Shown here: in pieces, positions 18,002 to 30,289 of the stretch
Layout: each line of letters begins with the position of its first letter
Position numbering within the stretch: position 1 is the stretch's first letter
NCBI RefSeq assembly: GCF_031458255.1
Contig: NZ_JAVDYC010000001.1
Coordinates: 7,302,501-7,366,500 of the forward strand
Direction: 5' to 3'
DNA from: Catenuloplanes niger
Lineage (GTDB): Bacteria; Actinomycetota; Actinomycetes; Mycobacteriales; Micromonosporaceae
Length of the DNA stretch: 64,000 nucleotides
Program-made: the position numbers and the translations under genes
The notes under the pieces: generated by a model
Databases searched by the model: none
Seen by the model: only the letters and a program-made list of their open reading frames with translations
Told to the model about the DNA's origin: nothing

Positions 18002-19125
18002 CCGCAGGCGACTGGGCCGGTGGGGTGGCGCTCGTGCTCGCGTCCAGCACCGGCGGCGTGGGGCAGCACGTGGCCTCGCTGGTCCGGGGACTGACCGCGG
18101 CCGGCATCACGGTCACGGTCTGCGGGCCGGACGCGACCGAGCGGCTGTTCCACTTCTCCGAGCTGGGCGCGCGGTTCGTGCCGGTGGAGATCCCGGCCAA
18201 CCCGGCGCCGTCGGACGCGCGCGCGGTCAGCGCGCTGCGCGCCGCGCTCGCCGCCGACGGCATCGACGTGGTGCACGCGCACGGCCTGCGCGCCGGGTTC
18301 GTGGCCACGCTCGCCCGCCCGCGCCAGCCGCTGGTGGTCACCTGGCACAACGCGATGCTCGCCGGTGGCCTGCGCGGCCGGGTCGCCCAGCTGCTGGAGC
18401 GCGCGGTCGCGGCCGCGGCCCGGGTCACGCTCGGTGCCTCCGAGGACCTGGTCGACCGGGCCCGCGCGGTCGGTGCCCGGGACGCCCGGCTCGGCCCGGT
18501 CGCCGCGCCCGCGCTCGGCCCGGCCCGACGCACCCGCGCGGCCGTGCGCGCCGAGTTCGGCGTCGGGCCGGACACGCCGCTGATCCTGTCCGTCGGCCGG
18601 CTGCACCCGCAGAAGCGGTACGACGTGCTGGTCGCCGCGGCCGGGCGGTGGCGCGAGCGCCGCCCCACGCCGGTGGTGCTGATCGCCGGCACCGGCCCCA
18701 GCTACCTGCCGCTGGCCGCCAGCATCTCCGCCGCGCACGCGCCGGTCACGCTGCTCGGTCACCGCACCGACGTGGCGGACCTGCTGGCCGGCGCGGACCT
18801 CGCGGTCGTCACCAGCGACTGGGAGGCCCGGCAGCTGTTCGCGCAGGAGGCGTTGCAGGCCGGCCTGCCGCTGGTCGCGACCGCGGTCGGCGGCCTGCCC
18901 GGCCTGGTCGGCGACGCGGCCGTGCTGGTCCCGGCCGGCGACGTGGACGCGGTCGACGCGGCCGTGCGCCGCCTGCTCGACGACCCGGGCCTGCGCCAGG
19001 ACCTGAGCACCCGGGCCCGCGCGCACGCGGCCGCGTGGCCGACCGAGACGGACACGGTGGACGCGGTCCGGGCGGTCTACGCGGAACTGGCCCCGGCACC
19101 GGCGCCACGCGAGGACCACGGCTGA
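17998..19125 (+). CDS. GT4-type glycosyltransferase
   Basis: 375 residues, GT-B fold. The N-terminal domain begins VLASSTGGVGQHVASLVRGL (Gly-rich donor loop) and has VVHAHGLRAGFVA. The C-terminal domain has SVGRLHPQKRYDVLV and the GT4 donor site SDWEARQLFAQEALQAGLPL. It probably transfers a sugar to a membrane or envelope acceptor. It overlaps the murJ-like gene by 4 bp and the next gene by 1 bp, so these three are coupled and likely share an envelope role. Confidence 0.85.
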   Translation: MTAGDWAGGVALVLASSTGGVGQHVASLVRGLTAAGITVTVCGPDATERLFHFSELGARFVPVEIPANPAPSDARAVSALRAALAADGIDVVHAHGLRAGFVATLARPRQPLVVTWHNAMLAGGLRGRVAQLLERAVAAAARVTLGASEDLVDRARAVGARDARLGPVAAPALGPARRTRAAVRAEFGVGPDTPLILSVGRLHPQKRYDVLVAAAGRWRERRPTPVVLIAGTGPSYLPLAASISAAHAPVTLLGHRTDVADLLAGADLAVVTSDWEARQLFAQEALQAGLPLVATAVGGLPGLVGDAAVLVPAGDVDAVDAAVRRLLDDPGLRQDLSTRARAHAAAWPTETDTVDAVRAVYAELAPAPAPREDHG

Positions 19126-21545
19126 TGCTGCGCCGCCTCACACCGTGGCTGATCGTGCTGGCCGTGGTGATCGGCAGCATGGTCGCGCTCAGCGTCCGCC
19201 CGGTCTCCGCCACGGTGGACACCGAAGCCGACTACGTGGTGATCGTGGGCGTGCCCGGCCTGCGCTGGGACGACCTCGACCCGGCCGGGACACCGGCGCT
19301 GTGGGCGCTCGCCGAGCGGGGTGCGATCGGCGCGCTGTCCGTGCGGTCCGCGAGCGAGCCGACCTGCCCGGTCGACGGCTGGCTGACGCTCGGCGCCGGC
19401 AACTTCGCCAGCTGGGGTGACGAGTCCGACGGCGCGGCGGTCTGCGCGCCGCTCGACGTGGAGATCGAGGAGCCGGACGGCATCGGCGCGAACGTGTCGC
19501 GCCAGCCGGTCGCCGTCGACTACAACGGACGCCAGCCGTGGGGCGCGGTGCCGGGCGCGCTCGCCGAGTCGGTCCGCTGCACCACCGCGGTCGGGCCGGG
19601 CGCGGCGGTCGCGGCGGCCCGCCCGTTCGGCCGGGTCGACCGATACCAGGCGACGTTGCCGGCCGACGCCGCGACCGTGCTGTCCCAGTGCGTGCTCAGC
19701 ATCGTGGACGCCGGCACGGTCGCCGGGGACGGTGCGGCGCGCACGGCCGCGGTCGCGGCCGCGGACGACGTGCTCGGCCGGGTGCTCGCCGCCCGCCCGG
19801 ACCGGTCGCTGGTGCTGGTCGCCGGCCTCGCCGACACCGGCGCGGACCAGCGGCTGCACGTGGCGATCGCGGACGGGCCGGGCTGGGACCGGTCCTGGCT
19901 CACGTCCGCGAGCACGGTCCGGGACGGCTACCTGGCGCTGGTCGACCTGGCGCCGACCGCGCTGACCGCGCTCGGCCGGGAGCTGCCGGCCGGCCGGTTC
20001 GACGGGCACGCGGCCACGACCGCGGACGGCCGCCCGGACGGGCTCGCGGACGCGATCGCGCGACCGGCGGACGCGGACCGGGAGGCGCGGGCCCAGGGCC
20101 GCACCTCGGAGTGGTTCTTCTCGATCCTGACCGCCACCCAGATCGCGCTGTACGCGCTGCTGGTGCCGTTGCTGCGGCGCACCTGGGCGCACAGCGGGCC
20201 GCCCGGCCCGCCGCTGCCGCCGCGCTGGCTGATGGACGGGGCGGAGCTGGCGCTGATCGCGGCCGCGCTGGTCACGCCGGCCGCGCTGGTCGCGGACCTG
20301 GTGCCGTGGTGGCGGGCGAGCCGGCCGTCGCTGGTGTTCGCGGCCGTGACGGTGGCGCTGACGCTGGCCGGCACGCTCGCGGTGCGGCTGGCCCGCCCGT
20401 ACCGGTCGACGCTGTGGCCGCTCGGCACGGTCGCCGCGATCTCCGCCGTGGTGGTCGTCGCGGACGTGCTCTCCGGGTCGACGCTGCAGCTCAACGGCGT
20501 GGCCGGCTACTCCACGCTGGCCGGCGGCCGGTACGCCGGGATCGGCACGGTCGGGCTCGGCCTGCTCACCGCCGGCATCCTGCTCGCGGCCGCCGCGCTC
20601 GGGCAGATGATGCGGCACCTCCGTCCGCTGATCATGGTGGTGCTCGGCGGCGCGGCCGTGATGGTGGTCGGCAGCCCGTTCCTGGGCGCGCACGCGGTCG
20701 GCGCGGTCGCGCTGACCGCCGGCGTCTGCGTGGCGACCGCGCTCTCCACCGGCGGCTGGATCGGCTTCGGCCGGATCGCGGCCACCTCCGCGGCCGGCCT
20801 GGTGGTGACGTTCGGCTTCGCGCTGCTGGACGTGCGCCGCCCGGAGGCGGAGCGCGGCAGCCTCGGCCGGATCCTGGCCGCGCTGGTGGACGGCACCAGC
20901 GGCATCGCGGTGCAGCGCGCCACCGGGTCGAACGTGGTGGCCCTGGTCAGCCCGCTGACGTTGCTGGTGCTGACCGTGGCCGTGCTGGTCTGGTTCGTGC
21001 TGCTGCGGCCGTGGGGCGGTCTCAAGCGCCTGTTCGGGCTCAAACCGGCGGTCCGGGCCGCGCTGGCCGGCACCGCGGTCACCACGCTGGCGGCGGGGGT
21101 GCTGGGCGGGTCGGCGCTGCACGTCGCGGGCGCGGCCGCCGCGGTGGCGGGCCCGTTGGCCGCGCTCACCGCGCTGCGCGTGCTCGACCACGCGGCGATC
21201 CGGACCCGGCCGCCGATGGCAGCGATGACCGAACCCCCGAACCGGGCCGAGGGTACGGGCGGGGACAGCGCGACCGGCACCACGAGCAATGCGTCCCCGA
21301 GCGGCGGGACCGGTGCGGCGGAGCCCGGTGGTGACCCGCCCGGCGCCCCTGCCGGGAGTCCCGGGAACGCGCCCGGTGCCGGTGTCGCTCCCGGCGACGG
21401 TGTCGTTCCCCGCGACGGCGACGGCGACGGCGACGCGACCGGCCCGGCGATCATCGACCGCGATGTGGCCGCCGGAACCCAACGGGACGGCGACGTCACG
21501 ATCGGTGACGACGTGGCCGTGAGTAACAAATCCGACGAGAACTGA
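19125..21545 (+). CDS. Large actinobacterial membrane protein with phosphatase-like ectodomain
   Basis: 806 residues. Residues 1-30 are a signal/anchor (PWLIVLAVVIGSMVALSVRP). Residues ~38-320 are extracytoplasmic and start VVIVGVPGLRWDDLDPAGTP, similar to the opening of alkaline-phosphatase/nucleotide-pyrophosphatase-superfamily domains, though a full metal site is not visible. About 8-10 membrane helices follow (residues ~335-680), then a disordered Gly/Thr/Pro/Asp tail. The ATG overlaps the glycosyltransferase stop, so it belongs to the envelope operon. The family is common before pyrG in actinobacteria but uncharacterised as far as I know. Confidence 0.75.
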   Translation: MLRRLTPWLIVLAVVIGSMVALSVRPVSATVDTEADYVVIVGVPGLRWDDLDPAGTPALWALAERGAIGALSVRSASEPTCPVDGWLTLGAGNFASWGDESDGAAVCAPLDVEIEEPDGIGANVSRQPVAVDYNGRQPWGAVPGALAESVRCTTAVGPGAAVAAARPFGRVDRYQATLPADAATVLSQCVLSIVDAGTVAGDGAARTAAVAAADDVLGRVLAARPDRSLVLVAGLADTGADQRLHVAIADGPGWDRSWLTSASTVRDGYLALVDLAPTALTALGRELPAGRFDGHAATTADGRPDGLADAIARPADADREARAQGRTSEWFFSILTATQIALYALLVPLLRRTWAHSGPPGPPLPPRWLMDGAELALIAAALVTPAALVADLVPWWRASRPSLVFAAVTVALTLAGTLAVRLARPYRSTLWPLGTVAAISAVVVVADVLSGSTLQLNGVAGYSTLAGGRYAGIGTVGLGLLTAGILLAAAALGQMMRHLRPLIMVVLGGAAVMVVGSPFLGAHAVGAVALTAGVCVATALSTGGWIGFGRIAATSAAGLVVTFGFALLDVRRPEAERGSLGRILAALVDGTSGIAVQRATGSNVVALVSPLTLLVLTVAVLVWFVLLRPWGGLKRLFGLKPAVRAALAGTAVTTLAAGVLGGSALHVAGAAAAVAGPLAALTALRVLDHAAIRTRPPMAAMTEPPNRAEGTGGDSATGTTSNASPSGGTGAAEPGGDPPGAPAGSPGNAPGAGVAPGDGVVPRDGDGDGDATGPAIIDRDVAAGTQRDGDVTIGDDVAVSNKSDEN

Positions 21546-21723
21546 CCAGCACCCGGGCGGGTGAACGCCGCCGCGCACGGGCGTACCGGCGCACGGTGTT
21601 GATCTTTAGGGGTCTGACCTGCGGAAGTGTTCCGAGCTGCGGATCGACGTGAAGCGATCATGGTGGCCGGGCCGGGGGGTCGCCCGCGGATGGTGTTACC
21701 GTGGAATCCCGTGGATCGCGTGA

Positions 21724-24170
<2,447 letters not shown>

Positions 24171-24184
24171 AACAAGATATGCCG

Positions 24185-24216
24185 ACGGCCGACGTTTCCT
24201 TCGAAACGTCGGCCGT
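24185..24216 (+). terminator. Terminator after pyrG-NUDIX operon
   Basis: Perfect 14-bp stem ACGGCCGACGTTTC / GAAACGTCGGCCGT with tetraloop CTTC. No clear T-tract follows. It separates the pyrG operon from ald. Confidence 0.8.
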
Positions 24217-24314
24217 GGCGCGTTCTGCCTTCATGATCTAAAGTGCGCGTCGGAGAGCGGGGGTCACCGTTCGCTCGTAGACTGCGGATAAACGCGCGTG
24301 AAAGGGTCATCGAC

Positions 24315-25430
24315 GTGAAGGTCGGCATTCCCCGCGAGGTCAAGAACAACGAGTTCCGGGTCGCGATCACGCCGGCCGGCGTGCACGAGTTCACCCGTCA
24401 CGGCCACGAGGTCTTCATCGAGGCCGGCGCGGGTGCCGGCTCGTCCATCACCGACGAGGAGTACACCTCGGCCGGCGCGACGATCCTGCCGTCCGCGGAC
24501 GAGGTCTGGGGCACGGCCGAGCTGGTGCTCAAGGTCAAGGAGCCGATCGCGGAGGAGTACCACCGCATGCGCGCGGGGCAGGTGCTCTTCACCTACCTGC
24601 ACCTGGCCGCGTCGAAGGAGTGCACGGACGCGCTGATCGAGCGCGAGGTCACCGGCATCGCGTACGAGACGGTGGAGACGCCGGACCGGCAGCTGCCGCT
24701 GCTGGCGCCGATGTCCGAGGTGGCCGGCCGGCTCGCCCCGCAGGTCGGCGCGTACCACCTGATGCGCTCCGGCGGCGGGCGCGGCGTGCTGCTCGGCGGC
24801 GTCTCCGGCGTCTACGCGGCCAAGACCGTGGTGATCGGCGCCGGCGTCTCCGGGATGAACGCGGCCGCGATCGCGCTCGGCCTGCAGTCCGAGGTGCTGC
24901 TGCTGGACATGAACATCAACCGGCTGCGCGGCGCGGACGCGATCTACCGCGGGCACCTGCAGACCGTGGCGTCCAACGCGTACGAGGTGGAGCGCGCGGT
25001 GCTGGACGCGGACCTGGTCATCGGCGCGGTGCTGGTGCCGGGCGCGAAGGCCCCGACGCTGATCTCCAACGAGCTGGTCTCCCGGATGAAGCCGGGCAGC
25101 GTGCTGGTCGACATCTCGATCGACCAGGGCGGCTGCTTCGAGGACTCGCGGCCGACCACGCACGCGGACCCGGTCTACCGGGTGCACAACTCGATCTTCT
25201 ACTGCGTGGCGAACATGCCCGGCGCGGTGCCGCACACCAGCACGTACGCGCTGACCAACGTGACGCTGCCGTACGCGCTGGCGCTGGCCGACCGGGGTTG
25301 GCGGGACGCGCTGCGCGCGGACGCGTCGCTGGCCAAGGGGCTCAACACGCACGCGGGCGAGGTCACCTACGGCCCGGTCGCGGAGGCGCACGGGATGACC
25401 GTGCGACCGCTGGCCGAGGTGCTCGCCTGA
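24315..25430 (+). CDS. ald: Alanine dehydrogenase
   Basis: 371 residues, the family length. It starts [20 protein letters not shown], has the substrate-side KVKEP and HLAAS motifs, the Rossmann loop [19 protein letters not shown], and [20 protein letters not shown]. It catalyses reversible oxidative deamination of L-alanine to pyruvate with NAD. GTG start with AAAGGG upstream. It has its own leader after the terminator at 24185-24216, so it is separately transcribed. In M. tuberculosis ald is elsewhere, so this is a lineage-specific placement. Confidence 0.94.
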   Translation: MKVGIPREVKNNEFRVAITPAGVHEFTRHGHEVFIEAGAGAGSSITDEEYTSAGATILPSADEVWGTAELVLKVKEPIAEEYHRMRAGQVLFTYLHLAASKECTDALIEREVTGIAYETVETPDRQLPLLAPMSEVAGRLAPQVGAYHLMRSGGGRGVLLGGVSGVYAAKTVVIGAGVSGMNAAAIALGLQSEVLLLDMNINRLRGADAIYRGHLQTVASNAYEVERAVLDADLVIGAVLVPGAKAPTLISNELVSRMKPGSVLVDISIDQGGCFEDSRPTTHADPVYRVHNSIFYCVANMPGAVPHTSTYALTNVTLPYALALADRGWRDALRADASLAKGLNTHAGEVTYGPVAEAHGMTVRPLAEVLA

Positions 25431-25464
25431 GTTCATGTCGTACCGGTCGTCTATGGTCAGCGGC

Positions 25465-26397
25465 GTGTTGGCGACCGACCGGGCCGTGCGCGGCTACCTC
25501 GACCACCTGACGGTCGAGCGCGCGCTCTCGGCGAACACGCTGGTGTCGTACCGGCGGGATCTCGATCGTTATCTGGAGTTCCTGGCCGGCGCGGAGATCG
25601 ACACGCTCGGCGCCGTCACCGCGGGCGATCTGACCCGGCACCTGAGCGCGCTGCGGACCGGCGACGACGAGCACCCGCCGCTGTCCGCGTCGTCCGCCGC
25701 GCGCGCCATGTCCGCGGTGCGCGGCCTGCACCGGTTCGCGGTCCGCGAGGGGATCGCGGCCGACGACCCGTCCCGCGAGGTCAAGCCGCCGGTCCCGCCG
25801 CGCCGGCTGCCCAAGGCGCTGGAGGTGGACGAGGTCGAGCGGCTCCTCGCGGTCCCGGTCACGGACACGCCGCGCGGGCTGCGCGACCGGGCGCTGCTGG
25901 AGTTCCTCTACGGCACCGGCGCGCGCATCTCCGAGGCGGTCGGCGCCGCCGTCGACGACGTCGACCTGGACGACGCCACGGTGCTGCTGCGCGGTAAGGG
26001 CGGCCGGTCCCGGCTCGTCCCGATCGGCGGCTACGCGCGGGAGGCGCTCGCCGCCTACCTGGTGCAGGGCCGCCCGACGCTGGTCCAGGCCGGTCGTGGC
26101 ACGCCGGCGGTGTTCTGCAACGCGCGCGGCGGGCCGCTGTCCCGGCAGAGCGCCTGGACCATCCTGCACCGCGCGGCCGAGGCGGCCGGCCTGCCGGTGG
26201 ACGGCCCGCGCGCGGTCTCCCCGCACACGCTGCGCCACTCGTTCGCCACCCACCTGCTCGACGGTGGTGCCGACGTCCGGGTGGTCCAGGAGCTCCTCGG
26301 CCACGCCTCGGTCACCACCACGCAGATATACACCCTGGTCACCGTGGACCGGCTGCGCGAGATCTACGCCACCGCGCACCCTCGCGCGCTCGCCTGA
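25465..26397 (+). CDS. xerD: Tyrosine recombinase XerD
   Basis: About 310 residues from GTG 25465; ATGs at 25435 and 25453 are in frame. The N-terminal SAM-like core-binding domain has [20 protein letters not shown]. The catalytic domain has the Arg in [12 protein letters not shown], Lys in [20 protein letters not shown] (His-x-x-Arg), [14 protein letters not shown] with the nucleophile Tyr. It resolves chromosome dimers at dif together with XerC. It lies 34 bp after ald and begins the chromosome-segregation group. Confidence 0.92.
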   Translation: MLATDRAVRGYLDHLTVERALSANTLVSYRRDLDRYLEFLAGAEIDTLGAVTAGDLTRHLSALRTGDDEHPPLSASSAARAMSAVRGLHRFAVREGIAADDPSREVKPPVPPRRLPKALEVDEVERLLAVPVTDTPRGLRDRALLEFLYGTGARISEAVGAAVDDVDLDDATVLLRGKGGRSRLVPIGGYAREALAAYLVQGRPTLVQAGRGTPAVFCNARGGPLSRQSAWTILHRAAEAAGLPVDGPRAVSPHTLRHSFATHLLDGGADVRVVQELLGHASVTTTQIYTLVTVDRLREIYATAHPRALA

Positions 26398-26569
26398 ACC
26401 GGACTGTATACACCGTTGCCGAGCGCGACACGCCGGGAAGGGTGGGCGGTGTGTGGGCGGGTCGTGTCGTAGAGTCGGGAATCGGCGTGGATCTCATGGA
26501 GTGCGCCGGTCGGCTGAGACGCTCACCAGGGTGTAGCGTCGGGCAGTCGTGGGAGGGGGCGCAGAGGAC

Positions 26570-27502
26570 ATGGCGGGCAGTGGTGACCGTGCCGAGGCGT
26601 GGACCTCGGTCCTCCGAGAGCAGCAGAGTTCCCTGGACATCGGCGCCGAGCTGGGGCCCGCCGATCCCGCGGCCTACACGATGCGCAAGCCGATCCCGGA
26701 ACCGATGCCCACCGACCGGCACGGCCCCGCGCGGATCATCGCGATGGCGAACCAGAAGGGCGGCGTGGGCAAGACCACGACCACCATCAACCTGGGCGCC
26801 GCGCTCGCGGAGTACGGGCGGAAGGTCCTGGTCGTCGACTTCGACCCGCAGGGCGCGCTCTCCGTCGGCCTCGGGGTCAACCCGCACAATCTCGACCTCA
26901 CGGTCTACAACCTCCTGATGGAGAGCGACGTCACGGCCGAGGACGTCGTGATCAAGACCGACGTGGCGGGCCTGCACCTGCTGCCGGCCAACATCGACCT
27001 GTCCGCGGCCGAGATCCAGCTGGTCAACGAGGTCGCGCGGGAGATGGCGCTGGCCCGGGTGCTGCGCACGGTCCGCAAGGAGTACGACTACATCCTGATC
27101 GACTGCCAGCCCTCGCTCGGCCTGCTCGCGATAAACGCCCTCACCGTCGCGCACGGTGTCCTGATCCCGCTGGAGTGCGAGTTCTTCAGCCTCCGCGGTG
27201 TGGCGTTGCTGCTCGACACGATCGACAAGGTCCGCGAGCGGCTCAACTTCGACCTGGAGCTGGAAGGCATCCTCGCCACCATGTACGACTCCCGCACCAC
27301 GCACTGCCGCCAGGTGCTGCAGCGCGTCGTGGAGGCGTTCGGCGACAAGGTCTACCAGACCGTGATCACCAAGACCGTGAAGTTCCCGGAGTCGACCGTG
27401 GCCGGCGCGCCGATCACCTCGCTCGACCCGGCGTCCTCCGGCGCCCGCAACTACCGCCAGCTGGCCCGAGAGGTCATCGCGGCGCAGGCCGAGCGCGGGT
27501 AA
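26570..27502 (+). CDS. ParA-family ATPase of the SMC-Scp cluster
   Basis: 310 residues. About 50 N-terminal residues are variable, then IIAMANQKGGVGKTTTTINL (deviant Walker A), VVDFDPQGALSVGLGV, YDYILIDCQPSLGLLAINAL and PLECEFFSLRGVALLL. This is the Soj/ParA fold that dimerises with ATP on DNA. No parB lies beside it; the position before scpA matches Rv1708, distinct from the origin parAB. ATG 26570 is preferred (GAGG just upstream); GTG 26549 is an alternative. Confidence 0.88.
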   Translation: MAGSGDRAEAWTSVLREQQSSLDIGAELGPADPAAYTMRKPIPEPMPTDRHGPARIIAMANQKGGVGKTTTTINLGAALAEYGRKVLVVDFDPQGALSVGLGVNPHNLDLTVYNLLMESDVTAEDVVIKTDVAGLHLLPANIDLSAAEIQLVNEVAREMALARVLRTVRKEYDYILIDCQPSLGLLAINALTVAHGVLIPLECEFFSLRGVALLLDTIDKVRERLNFDLELEGILATMYDSRTTHCRQVLQRVVEAFGDKVYQTVITKTVKFPESTVAGAPITSLDPASSGARNYRQLAREVIAAQAERG

Positions 27503-27505
27503 CGC

Positions 27506-28213
27506 GTGCTCTTCTCGCTCGGCCAGCCCATCTCGTTCGCCGGGTTCGTCGTCTCGTTCCTGATCGCGGTCGCGGTGCGGGCGACGGTCATGCGGCTCAC
27601 CATGCGCGCGGTCGGGCTGGCGCCGCGCCGGCCGGTGCCGATCCGCTTCCACCCGCGCCGGGACTTCGACGTGTTCGGCGTGGTCGCCGCGCTGATCGGC
27701 GGGCCCGGCTGGGGCAAGGGGCTGGACGTCGACGAGGTCTCCGCGCACCGGGGCCGCGGCCGGCGCGCGCTGGTCTACGGCTCCGGCCCGCTGTCGGTCC
27801 TCCTGCTCTCCCAGGTGTTCCTGCTGATCGTGGCGCTCGGCTCCGACCGGGTGACGCTGTACGAGCCCAGCCCGGTCGACGTGCGCGGCGGCGTGGCGCT
27901 GCTCGCGACCGGCGACACCGCGGCCGGCGGCTTCACCATGCTGATCGAGTTCCTCGCCGCGATCGGCGTCGGGCTGTTCTGCTTCGCGCTGTTCGACCTG
28001 ATCCCGCTGCCGCCGCTGGACGGGTGGGGCCTGCTCTGGAGCAGCCTGCGCCAGCCCGGCTCGGCGGCGCAGACCGCGCGGACGTGGCTGGTCGAGAACA
28101 ACCTCGGCGTCGCGATCCTGCTGGCACTGATGTTCCTGCCGTTCAGCACGCCGCTGGTCTTCGTGGTGCTGGACGTGGTGGGTGCGCCGCTGCTGGGCGT
28201 CTGGGCCTGGTGA
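27506..28213 (+). CDS. Degenerate site-2 protease (M50-like) membrane protein
   Basis: 235 residues with about 5-6 membrane helices. It follows the M50/S2P layout: a first helix (FVVSFLIAVAVRATVMRLTM), FGVVAALIGGPGWGKGLDVD (the GWGKPV region), YGSGPLSVLLLSQVFLLI, and FDLIPLPPLDGWGLLW, the equivalent of the NPxxDG motif. The HExxH zinc motif expected in the first helix is absent, so proteolysis is unlikely. It starts 3 bp after parA and ends 7 bp before scpA, so it is locked into the condensin operon. Confidence 0.72.
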   Translation: MLFSLGQPISFAGFVVSFLIAVAVRATVMRLTMRAVGLAPRRPVPIRFHPRRDFDVFGVVAALIGGPGWGKGLDVDEVSAHRGRGRRALVYGSGPLSVLLLSQVFLLIVALGSDRVTLYEPSPVDVRGGVALLATGDTAAGGFTMLIEFLAAIGVGLFCFALFDLIPLPPLDGWGLLWSSLRQPGSAAQTARTWLVENNLGVAILLALMFLPFSTPLVFVVLDVVGAPLLGVWAW

Positions 28214-28220
28214 GCGCCCG

Positions 28221-29207
28221 GTGAGCGTCGATCACGTCACCGGCCAGGGTTCGGAGCCCGTCGGGGATGACAGCGTCGGCTACGGTCAGCCGGTGGCAGA
28301 CGCGCCGGTCCGGGAGGACCACCGGGACACCGCCGACGACGGTACGCCGAGCGGTGGCTTCCGGGTCCGGCTGCACAACTTCGAGGGGCCGTTCGACCTG
28401 CTGCTCCAGCTGATCGGCAAGCACAAGCTGGACGTCACCGAGATCGCGCTGCACACGGTCACCGACGAGTTCATCGCGTACATCCGGGCGATGGGCGACG
28501 ACTGGGACCTGGACGAGACCAGCGAGTTCCTGATCATCGCGGCCACGCTGCTGGACCTGAAGGCGGCCCGGCTGCTGCCCGCGGCCGAGGTGGAGAACGA
28601 GGAGGACCTCGCGCTCCTCGAGGCCCGCGACCTGCTCTTCGCCCGGCTGCTGCAGTACAAGGCGTACAAGGAGGCGTCCGCGGTCATCGCGGACCTGGAG
28701 CGCGACGGCGCCCGCCGCTACCCGCGCGCGGTCAGCCTGGAACCGCGCTACGCCGAGGCGCTGCCCGACCTGATCTTCGGGTTCGGGCCGGAGCGGCTGC
28801 TCAAGATAGCGATCAAGGCGTTCACGCCGAAGGTGCCGCCGACCGTGGCGGTCCACCACATCCACCAGGTGCGGGTCAGCGTGCGCGAGCACGCGGACAT
28901 GGTGCAGAACATGCTGCGCCGGGTCGGGATCGCCACGTTCGACGTGCTCTGCGCGGACTGCGAGAACACCCTGGAGATGGTGGCCCGGTTCCTGGCGCTG
29001 CTGGAGCTCTACCGGGAGGGCCTGGTCGAGTTCGCGCAGCCGGAGTCGCTGGGCGTGCTGACCGTGAAGTGGACCGGCGGCGACTCCGACGTCGACCTGG
29101 AGGTCGACGACTACGAGGGCACCAAGGAAGTCGACACGGCGAAGGACGACCCGAACGCACCGGCCGCGGCCGGCGACGAGGCGCGGGAGACGGAGGGCGA
29201 GGCGTGA
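28221..29207 (+). CDS. scpA: Segregation and condensation protein A
   Basis: 328 residues from GTG 28221 (GTG 28293 would give 304). The kleisin core starts RVRLHNFEGPFDLLLQLIGK, then HKLDVTEIALHTVTDEFIAY, LLDLKAARLLPA and the C-terminal winged helix ending in VEFAQPESLGVLTVKW. An acidic tail follows. ScpA bridges the two SMC heads with ScpB. It overlaps scpB by 4 bp. Confidence 0.92.
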   Translation: MSVDHVTGQGSEPVGDDSVGYGQPVADAPVREDHRDTADDGTPSGGFRVRLHNFEGPFDLLLQLIGKHKLDVTEIALHTVTDEFIAYIRAMGDDWDLDETSEFLIIAATLLDLKAARLLPAAEVENEEDLALLEARDLLFARLLQYKAYKEASAVIADLERDGARRYPRAVSLEPRYAEALPDLIFGFGPERLLKIAIKAFTPKVPPTVAVHHIHQVRVSVREHADMVQNMLRRVGIATFDVLCADCENTLEMVARFLALLELYREGLVEFAQPESLGVLTVKWTGGDSDVDLEVDDYEGTKEVDTAKDDPNAPAAAGDEARETEGEA

Positions 29208-30289
29208 CCACGGACGACGATCGCGGGTCGCTGGCGGATGCGGCGGCCGCGTGGGTGCCGCCCTGGGACCGCCCGAAGCCGCCGCCGGCCTCCGAGCAGG
29301 AGCCGGAGGACGGGTCCCGAGCCGAATCCGCGCCCGAGGCGGGGCCTGAGCCAGAGGCGCGAGCCGGGCATGAGGACGAGACCGAGGTCGCGCCGGAGCT
29401 CGATCTCGCGCCGGAGACCGTGGTCGAACCGGAGACCGTGGCCGGGCCGGGGACCGTGGCCGGGCCGGAGAGCGAGCCGCGGGCCGATGCGGAGCCGGCG
29501 GCCGGGCGGACGGCGGCCGGGGCGGGGACGGACACCGCGCCCGCCGGCGCCGTCGAACCCGAGGTCGCGCCGCCCGGGAGTGTCACGGTCGAGCCGTCCG
29601 GCGCGCCTGCCGTACCCGCGCAGAAAGGAAAGCCGGGGGCGAGCGGGACGGAAGCGGCTGACGGGACGACACCGCCGCCGGCCGCGCCGAAGCGGCGCCG
29701 GGCGAAGCCCAAGCCGGCGGAGCCGGAACCGGATCCGGTGTCGCTGATCGACGACGCGGAGCTGCGGGGCGCGCTGGAGGCGATCCTGCTGGTCGTGGAC
29801 GAGCCGGTTGCCGAGGTGATGCTGTCCCAGGTGCTGGAGCAGCCCACCGAGCGGGTGACGCAGATGCTGTACCTGCTGTCCGGCGAGTACACCGATCGGG
29901 GGCACGGCTTCGACCTGCGCCGGGTGGCCGGTGGCTGGCGCCTGTACACCCGTCCGGAGTACGCGGCGTACGTCGAACGGTTCGTGCTGGACGGGCAGAC
30001 CGCGCGGTTGACGCAGGCCGCGCTGGAGACGCTCGCGGTCGTCGCCTACAAGCAGCCGTGCAGCAGGTCACAGGTCTCCGCCATCCGCGGTGTGAACTGT
30101 GACGGCGTGATGCGTACGCTTGTCACCCGGGGGCTCGTGGAGGAGTGCGGCGCGGACGTGTCCGGCGCCTACCTCTACAAGACCACCACCCTGTTTCTCG
30201 AGAAACTCGGCATCGACTCGGTCGCGCAGCTTCCCCCGCTCGCGCCGTTCCTGCCGGACAATGTGGAAGAGATCGTTACCGATGCCTGA
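29204..30289 (+). CDS. scpB: Segregation and condensation protein B with long N-terminal extension
   Basis: 361 residues. The tandem winged-helix core occupies only residues ~180-361 (SLIDDAELRGALEAILLVVD, ALETLAVVAYKQPCSRSQVS, IRGVNCDGVMRTLVTRGLVE). The first ~175 residues are low-complexity Glu/Pro/Ala (VAPELDLAPETVVEPETVAG style). The GTG at 29204 overlaps scpA, favouring the long form; an internal GTG near the core could yield a normal ~180-residue ScpB. It recruits and dimerises in the SMC-ScpAB complex. Confidence 0.88.
   Translation: MTTDDDRGSLADAAAAWVPPWDRPKPPPASEQEPEDGSRAESAPEAGPEPEARAGHEDETEVAPELDLAPETVVEPETVAGPGTVAGPESEPRADAEPAAGRTAAGAGTDTAPAGAVEPEVAPPGSVTVEPSGAPAVPAQKGKPGASGTEAADGTTPPPAAPKRRRAKPKPAEPEPDPVSLIDDAELRGALEAILLVVDEPVAEVMLSQVLEQPTERVTQMLYLLSGEYTDRGHGFDLRRVAGGWRLYTRPEYAAYVERFVLDGQTARLTQAALETLAVVAYKQPCSRSQVSAIRGVNCDGVMRTLVTRGLVEECGADVSGAYLYKTTTLFLEKLGIDSVAQLPPLAPFLPDNVEEIVTDA

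Noticed and set aside
17730-19124. Long upstream extension of the 806-residue membrane protein
   Set aside because: It overlaps the MurJ-like and glycosyltransferase genes in another frame; the signal/anchor begins at ATG 19125.
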